64,000 nt of DNA from Rothia mucilaginosa. GTDB taxonomy: Bacteria > Actinomycetota > Actinomycetes > Actinomycetales > Micrococcaceae. A model generated the notes under the pieces. It saw only the letters and a list, made by a program, of their open reading frames with translations. It was not told the DNA's origin and ran no database searches. The position numbers were made by a program, and so were the translations under genes. Where the stretch lies: contig NZ_JVSP01000014.1 of assembly GCF_001061665.1 (NCBI RefSeq), positions 186,001-250,000 of the forward strand, given 5' to 3'. How positions within the stretch are numbered: the first letter of the stretch is position 1; each line of letters begins with the position of its first letter. Below, piece after piece: positions 35,744 to 44,675 of this stretch.

Positions 35744-37039
35744 CTAGCGGCCGGTGCCACCGTACACGGTAGCCTCGCCCTCGGTGTCCAGACCGAACGC
35801 GGTATGCACCGCGCGAACGGCCTCATCCAGCTTGCTCAGCTCAGTAATCACCGAAATACGAATCTCAGAGGTCGAAATCATGTCGATGTTCACGCCCGCC
35901 GAGGACAGCGCCTCGAAGAAGGTGAACGAAACGCCGGGGTTGGTCTTCATGCCCGCGCCAACCAGCGACAGCTTGCCGACCGACTCGTTGTAGATAACCT
36001 CCTGGAAGCCCAGCTCAGCCTTGGCATCCTCCAGCGCCTTCAGCGCGGTGGGGCCCTGCGCCTGGTTCAGGGTGAAGGAAATATCGGTCACGCCGGGGCG
36101 GTCGGTGGGAACGTTCTGAACGATCATGTCCAGGTTTACCTTCGCCTCGTTAATCAGGCCGAACACCTTAGCGGCCGAACCGGGAACGTCCGGAACGCCA
36201 ACAACGGTAATCTTTGCGCGGGTGCGATCGTGCGCGACACCGGAAATCAGGGGCTGCTCCAAGGGAATCTCCTTCAGATGAATGGGGGTCAGTTCCGCGG
36301 ACTCCTCCGGAACCACGATAGTGCCTTCAAGGTCCGAGAACGAAGAACGCACGTGAAGCTTCAAGTTAAAACGACGAGCATACTCGACGCTACGCAGGTG
36401 CAGAATCTTTGCACCGTTCGCCGCCATCTCCAGCATCTCCTCGCTGGTGATGGTATCCAGCTTGTGCGCGGTCGGCACGATGCGCGGGTCGGCGGTGAAC
36501 ACGCCGTCCACGTCCGAGTAAATCTCGCACACATCGGCGTTCAGCGCGGCGGCCAGCGCAACGGCGGTCGTATCGGAACCGCCGCGGCCCAGGGTCGTAA
36601 TGTCGCCACTCTGACGGTTCATGCCCTGGAAACCGGCCACAATCGCGATATTTCCGGCCTCGACGGACTCACGGATGCGATCGGGGCGAACCTCCACGAG
36701 GCGCGCCGAACCGTGCACGCCGTCGGTAATCATGCCAGCCTGCGAACCGGTGAAGGACTGCGCCTTAGCGCCCAGGTCGTTAATGGCCATCGACAGGACG
36801 GCGGTCGAAATGCGTTCACCGGCGGTCAGCAGCATGTCCAGCTCACGCGAGGGAACGACATTGCTGGTGACCTCTGCGGCAAGGTCGAGCAGCTCATCGG
36901 TGGTGTCGCCCATAGCGGACACCACGACGACCACATCGTTACCTGCCTTCTGAGTGTCCACGACGCGGCGGGCTACGCGCTTGACGCCCTCCGCATCCGC
37001 TACGGAGGAACCGCCGAACTTTTGGACGATCAGGCTCAT
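35744..37039 (-). CDS. lysC: Aspartate kinase
   Basis: This 431-residue enzyme phosphorylates aspartate, the first step to lysine, threonine, methionine and diaminopimelate. It starts [20 protein letters not shown] after GGAGAA, which fixes the start at 37039. The kinase domain runs to about residue 240 ([27 protein letters not shown]). Two ACT regulatory domains follow ([22 protein letters not shown] and [21 protein letters not shown]). In many actinobacteria asd follows lysC; here a terminator follows instead, so asd must lie elsewhere. Feedback control by lysine/threonine is usual for the family. Confidence 0.95.
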   Translation of the reverse strand: MSLIVQKFGGSSVADAEGVKRVARRVVDTQKAGNDVVVVVSAMGDTTDELLDLAAEVTSNVVPSRELDMLLTAGERISTAVLSMAINDLGAKAQSFTGSQAGMITDGVHGSARLVEVRPDRIRESVEAGNIAIVAGFQGMNRQSGDITTLGRGGSDTTAVALAAALNADVCEIYSDVDGVFTADPRIVPTAHKLDTITSEEMLEMAANGAKILHLRSVEYARRFNLKLHVRSSFSDLEGTIVVPEESAELTPIHLKEIPLEQPLISGVAHDRTRAKITVVGVPDVPGSAAKVFGLINEAKVNLDMIVQNVPTDRPGVTDISFTLNQAQGPTALKALEDAKAELGFQEVIYNESVGKLSLVGAGMKTNPGVSFTFFEALSSAGVNIDMISTSEIRISVITELSKLDEAVRAVHTAFGLDTEGEATVYGGTGR

Positions 37040-37231
37040 AGAATTCTCCAGGTCTGTTATATCTGTGCCGCCGGCAGAGCGCCGGCTCCTCACCTATAGT
37101 AGACGGCGTTCAGGCCGGGCGGCTAACTTACCAGCCGTGTGTATTGACTTGTGGAATATTACCGAATGTTACGCGGGTCGTGGCGGGCCCGGGAGCGCGA
37201 ACCCTACCGCGCACGTACTAGTGGTGGAAGG

Positions 37232-38380
37232 CTAGGTCCACGGGTTCACGTAAGTCACGCCCGGCAGCGGCGGAACGTCCGGCTTCGGGGTGCGTAACGG
37301 GGCGTTCTGAATCGAGCGGATGCGCTCCTCGTAGTCGGCGCTGCGGAACACCTCGTGAGCCTCCTCGGGCTCTTCGGGGTTCTCGGAGGCAACGGAGCCC
37401 TGGGAAACGGTGGGGTCCTCGGGGCTTTCGGACGTCTCAGGGTTTTCGGGTGTTTCGGCGTTCTCCGCTGCGGGTTCCTTGGCGGCGGGTTCGGCCTCGG
37501 GGGCCTCAGCCTCGCCGTCTACGGCGGCCGAAGCCTCCCCGCCGTCCTGCAGGACCCGTTCGATGAGCTGCTCATCTACCGTGGCCTGCACGCCGGCGGG
37601 CGCGGGAGCCTCACCGGCGGGAGTACCCGGTGCCTCCAGATCGTCGAACATGCTGGAGTTCCAGCGGCGGCGGCTCTGCTTCGCCTCCTTGGCACGCACC
37701 GCGGCGGCCTGCTCGCGCTCCTGTTCTTCCTCGCGGTTAGCCCGCTCAAAATCCTCGGCGGCGGTGTGAACCGCGGCGGTGCCCTCGCTGATCACGCGGC
37801 GACCCTCCAGCGCGCGACCCAGGGTGATTTCGTCGGCATACTCCAGATCGCCGCCCACCGGCAGGCCCGAGGCCAGGCGCGACAGGCGCACACCCAGCGG
37901 CACGAGCATGCGCGAGAGGTAGGTTGCGGTCGCCTCACCCTCAAGGTTCGGGTCCATCGCCAGAATAATCTCCTGGATGCGCTCATCCGCCAGACGGGAT
38001 ACCAGCTCGCGGATGCGCAACTGCTCCGGGCCCACGCCCGCCAGCGGGTTAATAGCCCCGCCGAGTACGTGGTAGCGGCCGGTGAAGGAACGGGTGCGCT
38101 CAATCGCCACGACGTCCTTGGACTCCTCGACCACGCACAGCACCGACGGGTCGCGGCGCTCGTCGCGGCAGATGGGGCACAGCTTCGTCTCGGAGACGTT
38201 ACCGCACTCCTCGCAGAAGCTCACGCTGGTCTTCACCGTGGAAATCGCGTTGGCCAGGCGCGCCATATCGGCGGCGTCAGCGTTCAGGATGTGAAAAGCG
38301 ATGCGCTGAGCCGACTTGGGGCCCACACCCGGCAGGCGGCCGAGCTCGTCAATGAGGTTTTGTACTGCACCCTCGTACAT
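37232..38380 (-). CDS. recR: Recombination protein RecR with a long acidic tail
   Basis: The first 200 or so residues of this 382-residue protein are a normal RecR: helix-hairpin-helix ([15 protein letters not shown]), four-Cys zinc site (CEECG and CPICRD), Toprim domain ([30 protein letters not shown]) and the final [16 protein letters not shown]. RecR acts with RecO/RecF in gap repair. About 180 further residues follow: a charged [23 protein letters not shown] segment, then Pro/Glu/Ala-rich sequence with repeats such as ENPE and ESPE. This tail has no known domain, nearly doubles the protein, and is probably disordered. It lies between dnaX and lysC. Confidence 0.93.
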   Translation of the reverse strand: MYEGAVQNLIDELGRLPGVGPKSAQRIAFHILNADAADMARLANAISTVKTSVSFCEECGNVSETKLCPICRDERRDPSVLCVVEESKDVVAIERTRSFTGRYHVLGGAINPLAGVGPEQLRIRELVSRLADERIQEIILAMDPNLEGEATATYLSRMLVPLGVRLSRLASGLPVGGDLEYADEITLGRALEGRRVISEGTAAVHTAAEDFERANREEEQEREQAAAVRAKEAKQSRRRWNSSMFDDLEAPGTPAGEAPAPAGVQATVDEQLIERVLQDGGEASAAVDGEAEAPEAEPAAKEPAAENAETPENPETSESPEDPTVSQGSVASENPEEPEEAHEVFRSADYEERIRSIQNAPLRTPKPDVPPLPGVTYVNPWT

Positions 38381-38490
38381 GCTTCTCCAATCTGCCGTGG
38401 TCCGCGGTGAGTGTCTAGGATACTCCGCGTGGGGGCCGCTTCGGTACCAGTGTGGCCCAACCCCCTGACAGCTTAACGGGGAATCGGGCA

Positions 38491-38542
38491 GAAAAATGCC
38501 CGCCGGCGCCGAAAATTCCTGTCATTCTCGGCGCCGGCGGGT
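38491..38542 (-). terminator. Terminator after dnaX
   Basis: GCCCGCCGGCGCCGA (38498-38512) pairs with TCGGCGCCGGCGGGT (38527-38541). Read on the minus strand it is followed by ATTTTTC. It separates dnaX from recR. Confidence 0.88.
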
Positions 38543-38602
38543 GCGTTGGACGCGTTGGGCGGCTCATCGGAACGACCGGCCGAAACGCGTGCCCTTGGGT
38601 GT

Positions 38603-41284
38603 CTAGCCCTGGTGCAGGGGGCGCTCGTCGATGACGGTGCCGCCGATGATCTTCTCGATGGCCCGCAGGCCGATGAAGGTGCTGTTTTCGACCTTCTCGT
38701 CGTCCTCCGAGATGTAGTCCTCCTCGGTCACGACGTGCACGGGCTTCGTGGGCACCACCTCGGATGAGGCGGGCTCGGCGGGAGGCTCAGGCTCGGTAAC
38801 CGGTTCAGAAGCCGACTCATTGGCCGGCGCCGGGGCCAAAGGACCCGCCGCCAGAGGACCGGCGGCCAGGGGTCCTGCCGCTAAGGGGCTTGCCGCCAGA
38901 GGGCCTGCGGGCGCAATCGGCTCAGCCGCGGGAGCCGCCGCCTCGGGGGCCTCGGGCATTGCTTCGGCCGGTTCGTTGTAAGAGGGCTCCGCATCATAGG
39001 GCGGCTCGTCCTCGAACGGGGGCTCCTGCGCATCGCTACGACCGGGGGCCTCCTGCGGAACCCCGCTGCCGGAGGCCGCGAAGGAATCACGCTCGCCAAA
39101 GCCGCCGACCGGCGCATCCGGACCGGGCTGAGAGAGCGGTCTTGCGGGGGAGCTCGGCTCGGGCTGGGCCGGGGGCACCTGCGCGGGGAAAGGCTCTGCG
39201 GGGGAGGGCTCCACGTCGGCCGCGGGCGCAGCCTCCTCGCTCTGCGGGATGGGTGCCACGTCCCAGGCGCCCAGGGGCGCATCCACGCTGGTGGCTGCCG
39301 GAGCCGCCGCGTCGTTCACCGGCTGACCGTGGCGACGCCACGCATCCTCACCGCCGCGGGGGCCCTCCGCCAGGGGCGCGGCGGGCTGCTGGGGAGCCGG
39401 TGCGGCGGGCTGAACCTCCTGCTGAGGTGCAGGGGCGCCCGGCTTGAGGGGCTCGCCGGGCTTGACGACCTCGGCGTGAATCGTCACGGGGCCGCGCAGG
39501 AACTCGCTCACGCGGGCGGTCAGCTCGGGGACGTAGCCCTTGACCGCGCGCAGGGTTGCGATGTCGGCGCGCACGTAGAGCACGGTGCCCTCCATGCGGG
39601 CGGGGTAAACCTTCGCCAGCTGCTCCGCGGAACCCGGAACGCTCATTCGGTTAAGGATGGCACGCCAATTGCCCTGAACCGCCGCCAGCGGATCATTCGG
39701 ATTAAGCTTCAAAGGCGCTGAGGGCGTACCCTCCGGAGCGGCATCAGCTGCAGGGGAAGTCGGAGCATTAGGCGCCGCCGGGGTGGTACCCGCCAGGGGC
39801 GCACCGACCGGAGCGGCAGGAGTCCGAGTCGAAGGTGCCTGCGCTGCCGGGGCCAGGGGCGCAGAGCTAAGCGGCCCACCGGCCAGTGGGGGAGCACCCG
39901 CCCCAGCCCGCTGAGAGCCGCCCTGCTGAGCCGCCTCCTGAACCGGGGCGCTAGGAGCCTGCGCGTTAGGCGCCTGAGTCTTAGGGCTCAGGCCTGCCGC
40001 AGCCATGCCCGCCGCACGCGCGGCCGACATACCTGCCGGGGTCTGAGAACCAGCCTGAGAACCAGCCTGAGAACCGGTCTGCACGCTTGCCGGGGCAGAA
40101 CCACCGGCGGCCACGCGACGCTCCAACACCTGCAGGCGCGAGGCCAGCGCCGCAACCTCCGCGCCGTTCGCCGAGCCCTCCTCCACTGGCAGAAGCAGGC
40201 GGGCGCACAGCAACTCCAGCTGAAGCTGCGGGTTAGCGGTGCCCGTCATACCGTTCAGTGCATCGTTGACGGTTCCCGCCGCCAGGGTCAGTTCGCGCTC
40301 GGTCAGCGCCTGAGCCTGAGCGGCCAGGCGCTCCAGCTGATCCTGCGGAACGCCCTGCAGAATCTGCGCGGCCGATTGCGGAACGGCCTTCACCACAATC
40401 AAATCGCGCAGACGCTCCAGCAAATCCTCCACAAAACGGCGAGGATCCTGACCGGTTGCCACCACGCGAGACACCGCGCCAAACAGCGTTGACGCCTCCC
40501 TGGCGCCCAGCGCCTCTACGACCTCATCCAGCAACTGGGCGTGCGTGTAGCCCAGCAGGGCCACCGCAAGGTCGTACTCAATACCCTTCTCGGAGGATGC
40601 ACCAGCCATCAGCTGATCAAGAATCGACAGCGAATCACGCACCGAGCCACCGCCGGCACGAATCACCAGCTGCAGCACGCCCGGCTCCACCGCCACCTGC
40701 TCCTGGTCGCACAGGGACTGCAGGTACGGCAAAAGAACCTCCGGCGGCACCAGGCGGAACGGGTAGTGGTGGGTACGCGAACGAATCGTGCCCAGCACCT
40801 TATTCGGCTCGGTCGTCGCGAAGATGAACTTCACGTGCTCCGGCGGCTCCTCCACAATCTTCAGCAGGGCGTTAAAGCCCTCGCGGGTGACCATGTGGGC
40901 CTCGTCAATAATGAAAATCTTGTAGCGGTCACGCACCGGCGCCAGGGTCGCGCGCTCGCGCAGGTCACGGGCGTGGTCCACACCGCCGTGGCTCGCCGCG
41001 TCCATCTCAATCACGTCGAGGGAACCGCCGCCGTCACGCGAAAGCTCACGGCACGAATCGCATACGCCGCACGGGGTGGGGGTCGGGCCCTGCGCGCAGT
41101 TCAGGCAGCGCGCCAGAATACGGGCCGAGGTGGTCTTACCGCAGCCGCGCGGTCCGGAGAAAAGGTAGGCGTGGTTGACGCGGTTTTTCTCCAGGGCCGT
41201 CATGAGGGGCACGGTAACCTGCTCCTGCCCGATGACCTCGGCGAAGGTCTCGGGGCGGTAACGACGATAAAGGGCAGTGCTCAC
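38603..41284 (-). CDS. dnaX: DNA polymerase III subunit gamma/tau
   Basis: This 893-residue clamp-loader subunit starts with GTG as MSTALYRRYRPETFAEVIGQ. Walker A is GPRGCGKTT near residues 45-53. The zinc site is CLNC with CGVCDSC near 64-79. The DEAH-type Walker B is IIDEAHMVT, and SRC-like sensor sequences follow. After about residue 370 the chain becomes very rich in Ala, Pro, Gln and Ser with short conserved islands, including LNPNDPLAAVQGNWRAIL. It contains in-frame repeats of PLAAG (38,830-38,905). The length is within the actinobacterial range. SRP RNA and tRNA-Ser lie just upstream, a common actinobacterial neighbourhood. Confidence 0.96.
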   Translation of the reverse strand: MSTALYRRYRPETFAEVIGQEQVTVPLMTALEKNRVNHAYLFSGPRGCGKTTSARILARCLNCAQGPTPTPCGVCDSCRELSRDGGGSLDVIEMDAASHGGVDHARDLRERATLAPVRDRYKIFIIDEAHMVTREGFNALLKIVEEPPEHVKFIFATTEPNKVLGTIRSRTHHYPFRLVPPEVLLPYLQSLCDQEQVAVEPGVLQLVIRAGGGSVRDSLSILDQLMAGASSEKGIEYDLAVALLGYTHAQLLDEVVEALGAREASTLFGAVSRVVATGQDPRRFVEDLLERLRDLIVVKAVPQSAAQILQGVPQDQLERLAAQAQALTERELTLAAGTVNDALNGMTGTANPQLQLELLCARLLLPVEEGSANGAEVAALASRLQVLERRVAAGGSAPASVQTGSQAGSQAGSQTPAGMSAARAAGMAAAGLSPKTQAPNAQAPSAPVQEAAQQGGSQRAGAGAPPLAGGPLSSAPLAPAAQAPSTRTPAAPVGAPLAGTTPAAPNAPTSPAADAAPEGTPSAPLKLNPNDPLAAVQGNWRAILNRMSVPGSAEQLAKVYPARMEGTVLYVRADIATLRAVKGYVPELTARVSEFLRGPVTIHAEVVKPGEPLKPGAPAPQQEVQPAAPAPQQPAAPLAEGPRGGEDAWRRHGQPVNDAAAPAATSVDAPLGAWDVAPIPQSEEAAPAADVEPSPAEPFPAQVPPAQPEPSSPARPLSQPGPDAPVGGFGERDSFAASGSGVPQEAPGRSDAQEPPFEDEPPYDAEPSYNEPAEAMPEAPEAAAPAAEPIAPAGPLAASPLAAGPLAAGPLAAGPLAPAPANESASEPVTEPEPPAEPASSEVVPTKPVHVVTEEDYISEDDEKVENSTFIGLRAIEKIIGGTVIDERPLHQG

Positions 41285-41524
41285 GGCAACCTCTTAAGCT
41301 CGGGGATGCGGATAGGACAGTCCCTACCATTTTAGACGCTTTACCCCGCGCCCGAGCGGCCCGCCGTCACCGCCCGGCGAACCCCCGCCGGAGGTTCGGG
41401 TGCGGTGTTTGCACGGGCTCTGTCCAAGGGTGCGCGACGGGGTGCCGCGAGGATGCGCCGGCCCGCAACCACCGTGCGTTCGCCCCGAGTTCCCAACGCG
41501 CCAAAAATCCGGTACACTGGTTCT

Positions 41525-41619
41525 TGCCTCTTACGTGGCGTTATCTTGGAAAACTCCCCCAGGACCGGAAGGTAGCAAGGGTATTCGAGCTATGACGGGT
41601 GCGTAGGAGGTCTTTTTTT
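41525..41619 (+). ncRNA. ffs: Signal recognition particle RNA, small bacterial type
   Basis: The conserved hairpin is visible: CCCCCAGGACCGGAAGGTAG with the GGAA tetraloop at 41567-41570, followed by CAAGGG. The ends pair: CCTCTTACG at 41527-41535 with CGTAGGAGG at 41602-41610. A T-run at 41612-41619 ends the transcript. A TACACT -10 at 41513-41518 fits a start near 41525. The RNA scaffolds Ffh for membrane-protein targeting. Confidence 0.88.
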
Positions 41620-41800
41620 ACCCAAAATCAGGTACCCGATAGTCATGCACCCGTCATATGCACTACGTGCCCGCTCCGCTGGCGCTTCGCGGCTTCGAAT
41701 CCGGATTTGATTCTTCGCGCGCTCAGAATCCGGATTCTCAGCGGTTGCGTAAGAGGTTTTTTCATGCCCAAAAACGGGTGCGTAGGCAGTCGGATACCCG
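41597..41800 (+). repeat. Diverged repeat of the SRP RNA 3' end
   Basis: GGTGCGTAGGAGGTCTTTTT at 41599-41618 and the following CCCAAAA (41621-41627) are echoed by GGTTGCGTAAGAGGTTTTTT at 41743-41762 with CCCAAAA at 41768-41774. A further GGGTGCGTAGG lies at 41776-41786. GAATCCGGATT also occurs twice between them (near 41697 and 41726). This looks like a local duplication of the SRP RNA tail and terminator region. No gene is seen in 41620-41915. Confidence 0.6.
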
Positions 41801-41915
41801 CCACACTCAGCAGTAATGTGCTTTCTATTACTTTTCCCTCATAAGGCTTGCGTGGCATCGCAAACCTGTAGTAAAGTCTTATTCGTTGCCTACGCAATGC
41901 GCAGGGAACATAGCT

Positions 41916-42004
41916 GGAGGATTCGCCTAGCGGCCTATGGCGCACGCCTGGAACGCGTGTTGGGTTAACAGCCCTCGGGGGTTCAAATCCCCCATCCTCC
42001 GCCA
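41916..42004 (+). tRNA. tRNA-Ser (anticodon GGA)
   Basis: The acceptor arm GGAGGAT pairs with ATCCTCC, followed by G and encoded CCA. The anticodon loop CTGGAAC gives anticodon GGA, reading UCC/UCU serine codons. A long variable arm (GTTGGGTTAACAGCCC region) is typical of class II tRNA-Ser. The T-arm GGGGGTTCAAATCCCCC is intact. Confidence 0.95.
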
Positions 42005-42122
42005 CCGATCCCCGGTCTTAGATTCTAAGGCCGGGGATTTTTTGCGCCCTTGCTACTATTTCCTCAGAGCCCCTCGGGGCCCGTGCCGCCGGGCGTCCGA
42101 AAAATCTGCAGAAAGCACCACC

Positions 42123-42452
42123 ATGATTTTCAAAAAAGTAGGCGATAGTCGCCCCTACCCCCAGCACGGCATGACCCACGCCGACTGGGGCGGTATCGCG
42201 CCGCAGCAGGTGCGTCTCGACACCCTCATTACCACCCAGAAGACCCTCAACCTTGAAACGCTCCTGGCCGAGGACTCCACCTTTTACGGCGACCTCTTCC
42301 CGCACGTGGTCAAGTGGGGCGGTGAACTCTACCTGGAGGACGGTGTGCACCGCGCGCTCCGCAACGCCCTGCACCGCCGCGCCGTCATGTACGCGCGGGT
42401 GCTCGACCTGGACTCCATCTCCCCGGCGCTGTTGCCCGGGGCCCGCAACTAG
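42123..42452 (+). CDS. Small conserved actinobacterial protein
   Basis: This 109-residue protein begins MIFKKVGDSRPYPQHGMTHA and contains LETLLAEDSTFYGDLFPHVV and GGELYLEDGVHRALRNALHR. I recognise it as a family common in actinobacteria, sometimes labelled VapB-like antitoxin or left hypothetical. The VHRALRNAL stretch recalls ParB/sulfiredoxin-like folds. The ATG at 42123 is the only good start after the tRNA. There is no adjacent toxin gene, so an antitoxin role is not supported by context. It ends at a strong bidirectional terminator. Function unknown. Confidence 0.7.
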   Translation: MIFKKVGDSRPYPQHGMTHADWGGIAPQQVRLDTLITTQKTLNLETLLAEDSTFYGDLFPHVVKWGGELYLEDGVHRALRNALHRRAVMYARVLDLDSISPALLPGARN

Positions 42453-42507
42453 GTGACGCCGGGCGGCTTTCCGAGCCCGGACCGCGCGGTTGCCCGCAGA
42501 ACCGTAC

Positions 42508-42555
42508 AACGCAGGTGCCGAGCCATTCTATGAACGGCTCGGCACCTGCGTTTTA
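42508..42555. terminator. Bidirectional terminator
   Basis: AACGCAGGTGCCGAGCC pairs with GGCTCGGCACCTGCGTT across an 11-base loop and is followed by TTTAAAG on the plus strand. It serves the small conserved gene and the convergent TetR gene. Confidence 0.87.
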
Positions 42556-42618
42556 AAGTTTCAACGTATATCTGCGCGACGGAACTCCGTCGAACACGCC
42601 ACCGCGGTAGAAAGGGGC

Positions 42619-43317
42619 CTACGCGGCATCCTTCTGGCCGGAGTCGTCCTGCGCGAGGGCCAACTGGGGCGCGAGTTCCTCGGAGTCCAGGCGTACCGGG
42701 TTGCCCTCGGTATCGAAGCGGGCGCCCAGACCCATCTGAATAAAGCGAATCGTGTTGAGGATCTGGTGCTCTCGGGTCTGCTCGTCCGGCGCGTCCTCGG
42801 TGCGTCCCGCGCTCGAAGAAAGCGAGCCGTGCACCAGCATCGCCAGCTCGCGGATATCGTTCTGCGGAATGTACTTCTCGGCGATGGCCGCCGAAAGGAT
42901 GTTCGCCAGGACCATCTGCAACTCCTGCACGTGCTTGCCGAGCTTCGCGTAGGACTCGGGGGAGAGCATGGAGCGCATGGCCGGGCCCGGGGGCAGGTGG
43001 CGGCGCGCCAGGTCGTTGATCTGCAGGCGGATGTATATGGCCAGTTGGTCGATGGGGTTCTCGATGCCCTCCAGACCTTCGCGTAGCTCCTTGAGGAAGC
43101 GTCCGGTCTCGTCCAGGGCGTAGGCGACCAGCAGTTCACCCATGTCGGCGAAGTAGTTGTACACGGCGGTGCGGCCGATGCCCGCGTTCTTGGCGACGTC
43201 GGTCATGGTCAGGCCGGGCAGGCCTCGGGTGTAAAGAATCTCGCCGAAAGAGTCCAGGATGGCGCGCTTGGTGTTCTCGCGCTGGGCGGCGTTGGTGGCT
43301 GCAGAAATACGTGGCAT
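42619..43317 (-). CDS. TetR-family transcriptional regulator
   Basis: This 232-residue protein has an N-terminal helix-turn-helix (RAILDSFGEILYTRGLPGLTMTDVAKNAGIGRTAVYNYFADMGEL, residues 18-62) of clear TetR type. The remaining 170 residues are the helical ligand-binding and dimer domain, ending in an acidic tail. The ligand is unknown. Two tandem dyads (TGACR, 13 bases, TGTCA) lie directly before its start, so it probably represses itself. The alpha/beta hydrolase gene upstream on the same strand is a possible additional target, though it is not downstream of those dyads. Confidence 0.88.
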   Translation of the reverse strand: MPRISAATNAAQRENTKRAILDSFGEILYTRGLPGLTMTDVAKNAGIGRTAVYNYFADMGELLVAYALDETGRFLKELREGLEGIENPIDQLAIYIRLQINDLARRHLPPGPAMRSMLSPESYAKLGKHVQELQMVLANILSAAIAEKYIPQNDIRELAMLVHGSLSSSAGRTEDAPDEQTREHQILNTIRFIQMGLGARFDTEGNPVRLDSEELAPQLALAQDDSGQKDAA

Positions 43318-43318
43318 A

Positions 43319-43371
43319 GTGACACCTTACCGCAGAATGTCAGCAAATGACGAATATATCGAATGTGTCAC
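43319..43371. promoter_or_regulatory. Two tandem dyads before the TetR gene
   Basis: TGACA (43320-43324), 13 bases, TGTCA (43338-43342), then TGACG (43348-43352), 13 bases, TGTCA (43366-43370). The two units repeat at 28 bp. An additional dyad AAATTTGCAT / ATGCGAATTT (43376-43400, 9 of 10 paired) lies next to it. Confidence 0.5.
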
Positions 43372-43425
43372 CAAGAAATTTGCATAATCCATGCGAATTT
43401 TCGCGTTTATGACAAAAACAAGCCC

Positions 43426-44394
43426 CTACAGGAACCCCAAACGCGTCGCCGTCGCCAAATCTGCACCCACCAACGACGCAATCGGATACCCCGTATGGCC
43501 ACGCCCCGGAGTCACCTGCAGTAGCGTCCGCGCGCCCAGCCCCTCATAGAACGCGATACCCTCCTGCGCCGCAATACGCGCCGACCAGCTACCCTCAGTG
43601 CTCGTCGCCATGCGCCGCCGAGCCGAAGGGGAACGCCCATCCAAAACACCCACGTGCCAGCTCATCAGCAGATGCGCATGCGAAGACGGGCTCAACGCCG
43701 CCCGCTCACGCTCCCGCGCAGGTATGCCGTCAGCGCCGCCTCCACCAATGAAGGTGGCACCGCCACCGTGAAGCCAGTCAATATCGTGCGACAGCAGCTC
43801 ATAGCTGAGGAACTCCGCACCACCCGAATAGCCCGCAAGCCAGACGCGGCTCATATCCACCCCGTACGCCAAGGAAATCTCCTCAATCAGGGCGCGAACC
43901 ATCCTGCCGTTTGAGCGGGCACGAACCCACCAGTTATAGGTCAGCGGAGGCGCATAAGAATCGGTGTCGGTAAGGCGCGGCTCCCGCAGACTACCCGGCG
44001 ACAGCACCGGCACCGACAGCATATTGAACTCAGCCGCCACCTGCGCCAGCTCGGCACGCAACGGGGAGGTGCGGCGCAGCAGGCGGCTTCCGGCGCGTGA
44101 GATGTGGTCGCCGTCGAAGTAGAGGAGCAGCCCGGGCGCCCGGCCGGTAGCGGGGTTGCTGAGCAGGTTGAGGTTATCCACGCGGTAGTAGATAGTGCGC
44201 CCTCGGTGCGAGAACGGGCGGTAACCCACAATCTCCGAAGAGGCGAGTACGAGCGGCTCAAATACCGTGGCGGCCGCTCGAACCAGGCGCGCCGCGCGGG
44301 GGAGGAGCGGATGCAACCGCGGAATGTGCGCGCTGAGCCGCCGCTGGTTGTGGTGGATCAGCGGACGACGCAGGCGGTGGCTCAACCTCTTCAT
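43426..44394 (-). CDS. Alpha/beta hydrolase-like protein
   Basis: This protein of about 322 residues has the nucleophile elbow GYSGG (WLAGYSGGAEFLSYEL) and a C-terminal GRGHTGYP that could supply the catalytic His. Between them lies HGGGATFIGGGGADG. These are alpha/beta hydrolase features; a poly-ester or lipid substrate is possible but not shown. The ATG at 44394 is preferred; the open frame upstream encodes Ala/Gly/Arg-rich sequence unlike protein. The N-terminus is rich in Arg/His. It is divergent from the queuosine-precursor transporter gene. Confidence 0.7.
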   Translation of the reverse strand: MKRLSHRLRRPLIHHNQRRLSAHIPRLHPLLPRAARLVRAAATVFEPLVLASSEIVGYRPFSHRGRTIYYRVDNLNLLSNPATGRAPGLLLYFDGDHISRAGSRLLRRTSPLRAELAQVAAEFNMLSVPVLSPGSLREPRLTDTDSYAPPLTYNWWVRARSNGRMVRALIEEISLAYGVDMSRVWLAGYSGGAEFLSYELLSHDIDWLHGGGATFIGGGGADGIPARERERAALSPSSHAHLLMSWHVGVLDGRSPSARRRMATSTEGSWSARIAAQEGIAFYEGLGARTLLQVTPGRGHTGYPIASLVGADLATATRLGFL

Positions 44395-44675
44395 GGCTCC
44401 ATTGTAGGCAGAGCCTCGAGGCCGGACGCCACCTCTCGCCGCGGGCCGAGATGCCCCGGAGGCGCATGGTGCGGCTGCGCCCGAGCGTCCGAACTTTAGC
44501 GCGGGCGGCCCCCAACCTGCCCGGCGCACGGTATATGGGTACTATTAGAGAGGCTCGGGTGGCAGACGAGCCCACCGAACGCGGTCCACGTGCCGCATTT
44601 GAAGTTTACGGTGGTCAGCCCACCACACAACCACCACTAGAAACACAACGCATGAGAAAGAACCTGGGGAGAGTT

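Noticed and set aside
38381-38602. Hidden ybaB gene between dnaX and recR
   Set aside because: The gap is too short, contains a terminator, and has no frame resembling YbaB.
44395-44675. preQ1 riboswitch before the queuosine transporter
   Set aside because: I looked for the short hairpin and A-rich pseudoknot tail of preQ1 riboswitches and found no convincing match.
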